64,000 nt of DNA. It comes from Larix kaempferi. Lineage: Eukaryota; Streptophyta; Pinopsida; Pinales; Pinaceae. The notes under the pieces are model-generated. The model was given only the letters and a program-made list of their open reading frames with translations, made no database searches and had not been told where the DNA came from. Positions 41,978 through 52,876 of this stretch are shown piece by piece. Positions within the stretch are counted from its first letter, which is position 1. Each line of letters begins with the position of its first letter. Both the position numbers and the translations under genes were made by a program. The stretch spans positions 11,415,001 through 11,479,000 of the forward strand of contig BSBM01000994.1 of assembly GCA_027924585.1 (NCBI GenBank). The letters are read 5' to 3'.

Positions 41978-42845
41978 ATATTAATGTCATTATTAATATT
42001 AGTATTATGTTATATATCCACATTTAAATAGAAATAATGTAAAAATCATATTTCAATAGTACATCAAATTGTAATAAGTGATAGAGTAATAATTTTATAA
42101 AATTATGTTTGAAAGAATAATTTTATAACTTATGTTATGTTTAAAGTTTATGTTGATGTTTCTTAATATTAAAATTAACATTAATATTAAGATTAATATT
42201 AATATTATTGTTATTCCTATTAATATCCATATTTCTCAATGTTAATAATATTGTTAATAATAATGTTATTTAATATTCAATTAATTATGATAATTTAAAC
42301 TATATTAAAATAATTGACATTATATATTAATTGAAAATGTTTGATATAAATAAATAAACAATATTTATTTTTAAATTTTGTTAATTTCAATCAATAAAAG
42401 TTTTACAAATCTACCATGAATCAATAACCATATACTACAACATTTCAATTACATAGATTTAATTTTTATGGACAAAAATAAGCTTGCAATACCAAATGCC
42501 TCCAAGATCTCTTTTGGATTTCTCTGGCAAACTTGCTTGTTTTACATTAATTCTTTCACACTCAATTTACATACATATTATCAGTTCATCATCAGACTGT
42601 GAAGATCATCACTGATATTAACACACTTGAAGATCGGATAGCTTTTGATCCCAACTATTCGCTCGAAGCGGAGAGGGAGAGCATACACTACTGACTTCTT
42701 ACAGACTCTTTACACTTGAGATATCGGCTTTTCATATGCCAGTTCGCACTAAGTGCGGGCACAGAGGATACACAGACCTCGACTCAAATATTTGCAGAGC
42801 TCTCATATCGCAAAAAACCAAATGCCTAAATGAGAGCCTTGGAGT

Positions 42846-42855
42846 CTTATTTATA
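42846..42855 (-). promoter_or_regulatory. Putative TATA box of the viral pregenomic promoter
   Basis: The minus strand reads TATAAATAAG in a non-coding stretch downstream of the polyprotein end, as expected for the intergenic promoter of a circular viral genome opened on integration. Transcription from it would run left, out of the copy. Confidence 0.55.
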
Positions 42856-43073
42856 CAAAAACTAACCGATGGCCCGGTGACTCCAGAATGACAACATTAA
42901 GTCAAAAGTAAAGATTTGGGGCGGAGTGTGGGGACAGCCACATCCGTTATCTCATCCCTTAAGTGGTCTAACAGACATATGGGAACCCGAATAAAGTACT
43001 TACTTTAGATGAACTTTAAGATAGAATCCGACTGACTTGCATTTTTAAAACAAAGGGACATACATCCGACAAC

Positions 43074-43275
43074 ATAAATTAAAATTATTACAATGTCGAA
43101 ACTATTAAGGTGGCCCACCATGTCTTTCAATCAATCATCGGGGTCCCACCCCTGTAGACAGATACAGTCTGAAAACATAAAATAAATTATTACAATGTGG
43201 AACCTATTAATGAGGCCCATCATTCATTTCAATCAATCATAGGGGTCCCACCCCTGCAGACAGATACAGATCTCT
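43074..43275 (-). repeat. About 103 bp tandem duplication in the viral non-coding region
   Basis: ATTATTACAATGT starts both copies (about 43084 and 43187), and each ends CCCACCCCTG.AGACAGATACAG with AATCAATCAT inside. The copies differ at roughly one base in eight. Confidence 0.85.
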
Positions 43276-43377
43276 CGGCCATCACCGAGATCCACTCCAC
43301 CACACGGACAATCAAAATGATCCCCGTCAGAATCCATGGGTTCATATGGCATAATGTATGGGTAGAGTATAGTCAAA

Positions 43378-44059
43378 TCATTGCTCAACGTTCAACCCAA
43401 ACATAACCTGGTTATTTCCACACATAAAATCTCCTTGAAAAGTTGACTCCACTCTATAGTTAAGAGGAATCCTTCTGGTGTGAACTTTGTTGTCATTTAT
43501 CTTGCCATCTTGATATCTTTTAATGATCTTTTGGGTTGTATAAATAATATGTTCAAGCAACGTATATCTTCCTCCAAGGTGTCGTAATTTAAATTTGAAC
43601 CACATGTGGTTCTAGTCTGCAACCTGCATATCAACTTGAAGGTGGAGGATGAAATTAGCCATTCGATGAACCCAATCTTTTCTTGGAGAAAACTTAGCCA
43701 AAAATATTTCAGTCCACCTTGACCATTTATTGTTTATAAGATTTGACGGGTCTGCACATATAATGATCTTGCATTCTTCTCCGCAAAATTGAAGAATAAG
43801 GTTATATGTGGTCCAGGTAAGATCACCATGTCCCAAGTCGACATACCACACATATATGCCTTCCTCTTCATTGCAGTGTAGCCAAACTTCTCGACAACCA
43901 AGTAATTTGTCTTGTGCCTTTTCCAGGCCAAGAAAGGCATCTTCTTCCCATTTCTCCAAAATTTGGAGTTTAGGTGGAGATTCTTGGATTTATCTTATGA
44001 GAGTTAAAGACATAAACTTCTTAGTCTCTGTTCTGTTTGCATGCTCCAAAGATTGTTGA
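43378..44059 (-). pseudogene. C-terminal part of the viral polyprotein
   Basis: Minus-strand frames at 43959-43612 and 43605-43378 are separated by a stop. They contain a DPSNLINN word and several tryptophan-rich stretches. They follow the RNase H region, but I do not recognise a domain. A stop near 44010 separates this from the RNase H frame. Confidence 0.45.
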
Positions 44060-44109
44060 TGCTCTTCTAGAGTCAAGGATTCATCCCATGTATTCAAGAA
44101 CAAGCCTGC

Positions 44110-45102
44110 CTAAGAATGGCTAAGTGGGGATGGAAATGGCCTTGCTGGACTCTTTCCTTTATCTTTCTGTGAAGAGCTGGATGCGCCTACACTGAGCATA
44201 TTGAGTTGGGGCAAAGCTTGAGTATGGAACTCTTCTCTGGTTAACATATCAGCAACACAATTAAGATAACCAGGCTTATAAATAATGTCAAAATCCACAT
44301 TCTGTAACCATAAAAACCATTTTAAAATCCTAGAACTATTCTATGCCATAACATTTTCATTCTTAAAGCTCCCAGGCATTATTTTACAATTAGTTCTAAC
44401 TAGAAGCTTTACAAGCTTCAAAGATAAACGAAAATGATTGACTGTCTTTTTAACATCTAGGATTTCTTTGTGGCTAGATGGATAATTAAGTTCTGCATAT
44501 TTAAATGATCCTTAGGCATAGCCACAAATATCTTCTCTCTCGCCATGCATTTCAATTAGAACTCCACCCCATGCATTTGCCGAAGCATCTGTTTCAATTA
44601 CAAGATTACTAGTTCCTTGGGAAAGAGAGAGAGCGGGGAGTTGCTGCACTTTTGTTTTAATTTTCTGGACTGCAGCAGTCAAATCTGAAGACCATTTAAG
44701 GGTATTATTTTTCAATCTCTTCTGAATGATATGAATATCTTAAGCTTTCCCTTTATAGAATGGTCTGATGTAGTTGAGACTTCCTAGAAATCTCTGAAGC
44801 AGAACTTTTTCTAATATCTGATCTGAGAAATGCAAGAACACCTTTAAGACATGGTCCTAAAGAATTACTTGCCCTTTGTTTATCTTGAAACCGAGAAACT
44901 CGATTTCAGTCTTTCCGATTTTCATATTGCTCTTTGAGAGAACAAGACCATGCTTATAAACTAAATGATAAAATTCCTGTAAATGCTTTAAATGATCTTG
45001 CAAGTTTCTAGAGCATATCAGGACATCATCTATGTAGACTAATGCCCATCTCTTTTCCCTGAAAAATATCCTCCATTCTCTTTTGGAATTTAGAGGGGGC
45101 AT
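44110..45102 (-). pseudogene. Viral RT C-terminal half and RNase H
   Basis: The frame 45102-44857 carries the RT catalytic YIDD motif. The frames at 44715-44512 and 44298-44110 hold RNase H, with aspartate in ETDASANAW and the late CVADMLTRE. The third RNase H acidic position is changed to asparagine (RTNCK). Several stops and frameshifts break the region, including one between this and the upstream RT frame at about 45110. Confidence 0.8.
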
Positions 45103-45127
45103 TGTTTATTCCAAAAGGTAAGACTTT

Positions 45128-46105
45128 CTATTGATATTGGCAATGGGGAACAACGAGAGTGGTCTTGAACCTATATTTTGCTTCAATCCCAATTTGATAG
45201 AAACCAGATTTCAAATCAAACTTACTAAATATAGTACTTCCAGCAATCCGTTGCAAAAGACGAGCTTTATCAGGTAATGGATACCTAATTTTCTGGAGCA
45301 CTGCATTGAGAGGTTTATAATTCACAACCAGTCTTGGCTTACCTCTCTTAATCTCTGAGTGTTTGTTAACAACAAAGGCTCTGCAAGCCCATGGACTCTT
45401 AGAGGATTCAACTAACCCTTTTGAAAGCAACTCTTTAATTTCACTGGCACAAAATTCTCTCTCAGAGGGAGACATCAATCTAGCAGAGGCTTTCATTGCT
45501 TTATGTTTTACCAGAGGGTCAAAAGGAAGGGAAACAAAGTATTTTTCTCTGGTCCAGAAAGCATAAGGTCTTTCTGAAGTGCATTCTTTCTCAATTTTTT
45601 GAAAGATATCAGCAAGGGCCTTGTCCTTTTTCATTTTTGCGTAGGCAATGCATCTCTCCATTTTGAACACTTCTGTAATGTTTGTTTTAGGATCAGTTCT
45701 TTTCATAGGTATTTTGCATTTAAAATGAGCTTCAAAGGATAAAGGACAATAAACTGGCTTTCCTTTTATGGTAAATTTAAATAGCATCTTAACAGTTTCA
45801 AAAGTAACAGGGCTCACTCTATTTACGAATTCAGAGCCTAATATACAATCTTCTTTTATACTATCCAACCTATTCAAGGATAAAGATTCTGTACATCCTT
45901 CTATTTGAATAGGAAAGTCGGCTACTCTACCCAAAAGTTGTATAGGGGTACCTTTTATAGCAACTTGGTGTTCTGAAGCCTTCTCACAATAGAATGAAGG
46001 GATTGCACTTCCTTTTGCTAAATTCATCTGACAACCTGAATCAATGATGCAATATAACTTATAGGGCTTGAACTCTGGAGGACAGAAAGAAACTTGAATG
46101 TACAT
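45128..46105 (-). pseudogene. Viral aspartic protease and RT N-terminal half
   Basis: This 325-residue frame begins near the protease active site (IIDSGCQMN, near residue 23) and continues to the RT fingers and first palm aspartate (STIFSKFDLKSGFYQI, near residue 300). The two domains are separated by about 150 residues. It ends at a stop just before the YIDD region. Upstream, the same strand continues as a Lys/Glu-rich linker with a possible coiled coil at 46180-46300. Confidence 0.85.
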
Positions 46106-46829
46106 TTTAGGACCTGTTAAAAGTCCTAAGGAAGGTTCAGGGACAAGGGCATCTTCTTTTGAATCTTTCTTTTCATGCTTAGGGCTCTCAAGAGCTATGT
46201 CATATTGTCGTCACATCTCATCTTTAGAAGATTCATCTTTTTCTCTGACTATTACTTCAAGCACTCTTTTCAAATCTTCAATTTCCCTTACAAGCTTCCT
46301 AAAGGAAATTCCGTTTTTATTTTATTTGCAGGCGAAGCAGATTTTCTTTATCTTTTCTAAACTTTTTCCTATCCTCATGCTCTGTAGGATAGTGCTTATA
46401 TAAATCTGCAGGATTGTAGAATGCATGATGATGGGAAGGAGAGAGTTTACCTTCTTCTGATTGCTTCTCTTTTCCTTTAAGTAATGACAGTAGCTTTTTC
46501 TTTTCTTCCTTTAATTCTCCTCTGAGAATATACTCAAAAAAAGGAATCTCCGATAACTATTGATCAATTGTAGCTAATCGTTGTTGAGGAGATGGTTTTG
46601 TTGAGGTGGAAAACATATAACAAGAAAAATCAAAGTCTGGAGGTCCCTCACACCCCCCTAAATTTGCTTATGAGGCGGAATCAAAGTCGGAAGAGGAAGA
46701 ATCAGAACAAGAGGGAGCAAATTTATTCAAATGGATATCAGAATCATTATCAGAAGAATAATCATCATCAGGGAGAAACATAATTTCTCTAATCTTGGTC
46801 ACAAAAATAAAGATCCCACCAAGCTGGAT

Positions 46830-47620
46830 CTAGCTGTTCGGAGAAAGCCGCAAGCTTTGGTTTGGATTTCTTTGTGGATATTTGCTTGCCCAATGACCTT
46901 TCTTTCGACAAATAAAACATTTTTCTTTGTCTGTTGGCTCAAACCTTTTTCTGACATAAGCTTTCTTATAGAAAGGGTTTCTAAATTTCTTCGTATAAGA
47001 CTTATGAGTCTTATGCTTGTGGGATTTGTCAGGATGATATCTAGGAGTACTTGTATGGAATCCTTTATTTTTCTTCTTGCAATGGCAGGATTCTTTTCCA
47101 AAATGCCCTCTATTGTAAGCACCACAACCCCAATCAGGCATTTTTGCAACATCTTTACAAAAACTAGGAGAATACATAGATTGGTGCCTTTTGAAATCCC
47201 GACTGACTCTCTTTTCTAGGCAATGTTCTTGCCAAGTTTCCATGATAAAAGCATGGAGCTGTGCTAATGAGAGTCCGTGAAGATTAATCTTCTTATCTTT
47301 AAGAAATTGTTTCACAAAATCTGAAACATGACCAGGAAAACTTCTAAGATAGTGTTTCAAGTATGTTGGTTCACCAGATTTTCCAGAAGAGATAAGAAGG
47401 TTTTGAATATAGCAAAAGTATTTCTCACTTTGCCTCAGGTCACAAATTCTTGCAGACATGAATAAAGAAGCTAGGCGCTCATAGTCTTCTTTGTCGTTAG
47501 GGCCATAGAACTATTTTCCCAAAGCATGCAATATCTGTTGATCTGCATCATCAACATTCAAAATCTCATCTTTTGCTTCTTGTGGTAGCCACCGCCACCA
47601 TTCATGTGCTAAACCAGATA
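46830..47620 (-). pseudogene. Viral coat protein region with a damaged zinc knuckle
   Basis: From the break at 47620 the minus strand encodes a coat-protein-like region (PNDKEDYERLASLFMSARI and following), with a stop near 47510. It then has a Lys/His-rich basic stretch and a CCHC knuckle at about 46900. The knuckle reads CFICRKKGHWASKY, so the last cysteine is a tyrosine. A Ser/Asp/Glu-rich acidic region follows at 46680-46780. Such knuckles bind the pregenomic RNA in caulimovirid capsids. Confidence 0.8.
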
Positions 47621-47634
47621 ATCAATAACCATAA

Positions 47635-50600
47635 TATATTAGTTCATATATGCAAAAAAGAAATTTAACAAGTAAAAATTTATTGTTATTAGGTGATTTG
47701 TTTGTCAAATTCAATCAATCAAAGTTTTGGGTAACTATCATCATTCTCTATTAAAATGATTAAAACATCTAATAAAATTGTTTAAACCGTCAAATTTAAC
47801 TGAAATAAATTTGAAATTCCTACCCTGCATAGATATATATGCCACTCATAATAAATTCGTTTTTTAAGAGATAAATTAGTGTTTATCCACACTAATTAAC
47901 TATGTTCTATAAATTCTGACTTCAACTAAATTAAAAGACATTGGACACGGAATCTCCACTCAAGTGTGTACACACAAAATATAAACCAGCCTCTATATAA
48001 AAAAAACTATCGACGACTGTCTTTTAAGAGTAATACATACATTATTACTATCGGCCTCCAGAATTGATAGAGATTATTACTGTCTAGTATGAATTAGTAC
48101 ATTTACGAATTCTTTTAAATTCTTCATGATTAATGATCATGCAATCAGATTTTTTGAAAATTATGGTGATCATGAGGAAATATATTTAAAATGGTTTAGT
48201 TCATTCACAAATTAAATAAACAAATATAACTATTTTAAAACTTATGTTAATTATGAAGGAATATATTGAAAATGATTTAATTTCAATCATCATTTGAATA
48301 AAGTAGTATAGATTCATCTTAAATCTATATCTATCAAGCACTGAGAGGGATCTAATTTCTTGAGGTGTATTTTTTTTTAAATTTAAACTCAAGAAATTTG
48401 ATATCTTTTGATTGATAGACCATGGTTTAAGTTTTAAGTTTTTATTTTATAAACGAACATTCGATTTTTTAAATACTTTTCATAATATTTTATTTTATGA
48501 GCCAACATGGATTTTTTTTAAATGCTTTCATTAATTTTTTATTTTATGAGCCGACATAAATTTATTAATGGCCGACATCTCCTCCATTAACTCAGTGCAA
48601 CAAATATAATTAAGAGAGTATTTTTTCCATCTATTCTTAAATCTATGTTTTTAACCTCTTCAATTCATATTAGATGTTAGGTTTATCTTTCATCTCTTTT
48701 GGAAACAAATCTTGAACTCTTTAACTCCTCAATTGTTCATTGGACAATACTTGAAAGTTCACAATGGTGATTTTATAGCAACTAGCGTGTTCTTTAGGAT
48801 AAAAGTTGTTATGGATTTTATTTATTCTATGGGATAAAAGTTCAAGATAGTGATTTTATAGCTATAATCTTCTTTTTAATGTGAAAAAAATCATAAAATA
48901 GTAAGTTCTCTTATTAAAATTCATTTTGACTTGTTGTTGTTTAAGTATAGATCTTGTCAATAAATATAAAATTCATCCATAAATATATCATCTTTCTTTA
49001 CCATGATACATGAATTGAAAACAAAAAATCTAAAGAAATTTTATTATACCTGCCTTGGCCGGTTATATAACAATCAGTTTGCATTTATTAACTAATTAGT
49101 TTGCAAATTTTTATTTTAAATTTTTATATAGTTTTTCATAGTTTTAGAAATTTTAATTATTAAATTGATTTTAAAACAAATAAAATTTTATATTTTAAAT
49201 TTCATAAATTATATATTTCTTATTTTTGATTGGCTATTTTTATTTATTCTTTTTTTTTGTTGATTAATATATTTGATTAGACTAATTATCCCTACCTGAA
49301 ATGTGACTTTTGTTAAATTAAAAAATTGCTACTGGTTTATACATATCCTGTTTCCGATGATAAAAGAGATGACGGACCCAAGCAGAAGGACCGCTGAAAA
49401 ACCATTGAGTACAGGCTCTGATCCAGAGTTAATATTTCACATGAAAGGACTCGGAGAGCCGACCTACCAATTACTATGCTGCTGTTCATGATGAATGAAT
49501 AAATGAACGTGAACGCTGCTGCTTCTTTCCGGTATTTATTCACCCAATACTTGCTCTGCTCTCAAGCGATGGTCCCAAGCAAGGAAGCTGTCAATGTACA
49601 GCTATAGTTATCATGTAGCTTCAAATTACGATGTGGAGTTGGAGCCCATCCATAAGGATATGCCAGTTGTAATGGAATGTCAACTTGGATATGCTATTGT
49701 GCTAAGTAAGGTTTAAGATTTAAGTAAGAGTTATTTAGTTTATTATTGAAATATAAAACATGAGATTGTAAAGTGTGAATTCTGTAGAGTTCGTACATTT
49801 AAAGTTATTAAGACAACTGCATTCAATGTGATTGATATAAGCTGACTATGATTTAATAGTTACATCAATGAAATTATTTTATTTTTAAAATTTATTGTGA
49901 ATTTTTTAATTATATATTTAGAAATAAATATTTTATTATATTATATAATTAAATTTAAAATATCATAAATATTTGATAATATTAATATTATTTTTTTATA
50001 TTTTTAAATAATATTAATATTTTTATATTTTAAAAAAATATAAAATTGTTGTATTAATATTTTTATATCCTTAAAAAAGACAAAATTGTTATTTAATATG
50101 CAATTTTTTTATGAAACCTTTTTAGAAGGAATCCAACAAATGAAATTAAATGAACTATATATAATTATGTTTTCATTTTTATCTTTGAACTATATATAGT
50201 TATGTTTTCATTTTTATCTTTGAATTATATATAGTTATCATTTTTATCTTTGAATTATATATAATTATGAATAAAATTATTTCTAAACTATTTTCATTTT
50301 AACTTCTAGTTGTTAAACTTAATGTGTGGTGACTCTAGATGCAACATTATTGTGAAAGACAACAATAAAGCCTTGATATGCTTTAAGAGTGGAGGACTCC
50401 ACTTGTTCCACAATAATGCCCTCAAATATCTCCCCCAAATATCCCACATTATTAGTCACCCAAAATGATATGTTTAACGGTATCCAAGCTCAATGATTCA
50501 TCATCAAGAACATGGTGGACATTATCAATATGATTAAGCACAACAAATTTTGTTGATTCTTTGATTTATGAAGCTAACTTAGAACTTAGTTGTTGCTTTT

Positions 50601-50879
50601 GGTGCATCCAAATGAAGACATGAGTCAATGCAACATAGTATAGAAAAATAAAATATTGACTCAAATGATTCTCTCTATTACTAATTTAAAATTTCTCATG
50701 AGTTTGTCACACATTATAGCATATGCTTTTTTAAGAAGTGTATATATTTTTAGTAAGAAAATTATTTTCATATTCTCTCATATTCTCTCTGATTATTTTC
50801 TTATTTTCTTACTAAATAAGAAATTTGGAGTCAAGATGATTCGCTTGAATCAGCCCAGTACCAGCCAAGGATAAAAAAA
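47635..50879. other. AT-rich sequence, no gene seen
   Basis: No coding homology is seen on either strand. Two direct copies of TTTATTTTATGAGCC(A/G)ACAT occur near 48490 and 48540. A 40 bp AT-rich repeat lies at 50150-50275. Confidence 0.5.
50150..50275 (+). repeat. AT-rich 40 bp tandem repeat
   Basis: About three copies of ATATATA(A/G)TTATGTTTTC followed by ATTTTTATCTTTGAA(C/T)T are present, the last one shortened. Confidence 0.8.
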
Positions 50880-51052
50880 GTGGGAACTAAACTTCTACGT
50901 CGAGGGTTTACTATCTTCTAGTTTAGCTGAATTTTTTGGTTTTTTCTGCTTTAGCTTGCTTAGGTAATTTCTGGTTATTTCGTCTACACTCCAGTATTAT
51001 AGCCATTTTTGGCTTAACACCTACCGCTTCCTCCAATTTCGGTGGATATTTT

Positions 51053-51079
51053 GGGGGGGTTTAGATTTTTGTCCCCCCC
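51053..51079 (+). promoter_or_regulatory. G7/C7 stem-loop in the LINE 5' UTR
   Basis: GGGGGGG at 51053-51059 and CCCCCCC at 51073-51079 can pair as a 7 bp GC stem around a 13-base loop, 67 bases before the ORF1 ATG. A function in translation or RNA binding is only a suggestion. Confidence 0.5.
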
Positions 51080-51145
51080 ATCACATCAGTGGTAGCTGTC
51101 GGGCATCCGGTTCTTCTACCGGCACCTGTCTGCCTGAAGCCCATT

Positions 51146-52876
51146 ATGGGGGAGGGTTGTCAGTCTTCGAGGCATTCACACCCGTCCCCTCTTTCGATTC
51201 TGGGGGATAGCACTGTGCGTCCAGATACATCTACAAATCTTCTGGAGGATAGCTCTGTGCGACCAAATACCTCTTCAAAACTTCGGGGGTTTAAAGCACG
51301 AAACAAGAGATTGTTGAAGACCTACAGGGCCAGGCGGGAGATTTGCCATTTAGACATTGATAAGGATTACAATCTAGATAGAATTCGAATGCTTGCTGAG
51401 AGGGCCATTGTGGGGCGTTTGGAATACACTTCGGCAACCAAATCTGAGCTCTTGGAATGGGTCAACAAAGTTTGGGTGCCTCTCACAGGCTTGGCACCAC
51501 GCATAAATTTGCTGGTCAATCGCTGGATCCTGTTTACTTTCTCTGAAGCAAAACATCTTGAACAGATTCTGGCCTCGTTCTGGGAATTCAAGGGGGGTTC
51601 ACTGTTCATCAAGCGCTGGCATCTGAACTTCAACCCCATCAATGAACCACTTACCCTTCGGCACCTTTGGATGCTCATCCCGGGGCTACCAATCGAACTG
51701 TGGACAGAAGATTTCATCAAAAGGATTGCAAATTCTGTGGGTTCTTTTTTTAGATTTGATAAGCACAATTTGTGTGGCATGGACCGGAGATATGTCAAAG
51801 TGATGGTGGAGATAGACATCAGACTTGGGTTACCTGCAGAGATAAAGATCAATTGGGGAGCTAGGGTTTGGAATCAAACCCTAGATTTTCTTAAAATCCC
51901 CTTTCGCTGCTTTATTTGCCATGAATTAGGTCATGTTCGTGCTTGCTGCCCAGTTGCTCGAAAGCCCTCACAAATTTCTCCAGACAATTCTGCTTCCCTG
52001 CCTCGTGTGGATACTTTCTGCTCCCCTGCTGACATTTCGGGTAAGTTCCTTCATGAAACTCCTGAATTAACAAATGCAGAACTCAATTTTATTGAATCTT
52101 CGGAGAAAGTTTTGACTAGCCGGATTTTAAATGGTGATATCCAATTACGTCACGACCTGGTGACCGGACTCCCTCTTAATAGTTCTGATAAAAAACTATC
52201 TGCACAAAAGGTGGGTCGAAAACTATTCCAGGACGTGGCTTTACCCTATATGGACTATGAAGATTCTGAAAAGAATGCTCCAAATTTCCACATGCCCATG
52301 TCACCAAATAATCCTAAACAGTTAGGGTTTGTACCTCTATATCCTGGGGATACTACTGTGGAGTCTGAGAATCCGATAGATGAACCTAAGAATAGGTGTG
52401 ATACCCCATTAAAGTCTACTAATCAAACTTTGGTTGCTTTCAACACATATGTTTCTGACTTGCCTCCTAATCCTAGAAATCTTGGGAGGGATTCTAATGT
52501 TGTCACATCTTCTTTTGAAGATAATAGGCCACATCTTGTAGAGACTCTTCCTATCAATTCCGAGTCGGATAATCCTGTTGATCAGATGGACAATGAAATC
52601 CTGGCACAAAGTGGCTATCTCGTTTCTGAAAATGGAATAGAATTCCCTCCCTTACCTACTTTTTCTAGAAATCCGAGTACTGGATCATCTGCAAAGCCCC
52701 TTCATTCATTAGATTTCCAGAATGTCACTATCAGGCGGGGCAAGAAGAAAAAATCAGGGTTTAATAACTCGGACACATATACTCCTTTATCAGTTAGACT
52801 AAATGAGGTAGACAGTTTGGAAAAGAAGCACAATTTGGGGCTTAGAGCATCGACCCCCATTTTGCCTGGTTCTTGA
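51146..52876 (+). CDS. LINE ORF1 RNA-binding protein
   Basis: I start at the first ATG (51146). The frame is open upstream to about 51089 but has no ATG. The product is 576 residues. Residues about 75-190 form a DUF4283-like domain (AIVGRLEYTS..ELLEWVNKVW, WMLIPGLPIELWTEDF), followed by the zf-CCHC_4 knuckle CFICHELGHVRACCP near residue 254. The rest is a low-complexity Ser/Asn/Pro-rich tail. ORF1 proteins coat LINE RNA. The stop TGA overlaps the ORF2 start as TGATG, so translation of ORF2 may depend on termination here. The frame is intact. Confidence 0.85.
   Translation: MGEGCQSSRHSHPSPLSILGDSTVRPDTSTNLLEDSSVRPNTSSKLRGFKARNKRLLKTYRARREICHLDIDKDYNLDRIRMLAERAIVGRLEYTSATKSELLEWVNKVWVPLTGLAPRINLLVNRWILFTFSEAKHLEQILASFWEFKGGSLFIKRWHLNFNPINEPLTLRHLWMLIPGLPIELWTEDFIKRIANSVGSFFRFDKHNLCGMDRRYVKVMVEIDIRLGLPAEIKINWGARVWNQTLDFLKIPFRCFICHELGHVRACCPVARKPSQISPDNSASLPRVDTFCSPADISGKFLHETPELTNAELNFIESSEKVLTSRILNGDIQLRHDLVTGLPLNSSDKKLSAQKVGRKLFQDVALPYMDYEDSEKNAPNFHMPMSPNNPKQLGFVPLYPGDTTVESENPIDEPKNRCDTPLKSTNQTLVAFNTYVSDLPPNPRNLGRDSNVVTSSFEDNRPHLVETLPINSESDNPVDQMDNEILAQSGYLVSENGIEFPPLPTFSRNPSTGSSAKPLHSLDFQNVTIRRGKKKKSGFNNSDTYTPLSVRLNEVDSLEKKHNLGLRASTPILPGS

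Larger units (their letters stand above)
42433..47620 (-). mobile_element. Endogenous pararetrovirus (Caulimoviridae) relic between 14 bp direct repeats
   Basis: A minus-strand polyprotein relic runs coat protein, zinc knuckle, acidic/coiled-coil linker, aspartic protease, RT, RNase H and a C-terminal part, with a TATA-bearing intergenic region after it. No integrase is present, and the coat-type zinc knuckle upstream of protease fits Caulimoviridae and not LTR elements. AATCAATAACCATA occurs at 42419-42432 and again at 47621-47634, exactly bracketing the viral sequence, so the insert is 5188 bp. It starts inside coat-protein coding, so any movement protein and most of the leader are missing. 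Frameshifts, stops and two changed key residues show it is an old, defective copy. I see no tRNA-Met primer site. Confidence 0.85.
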
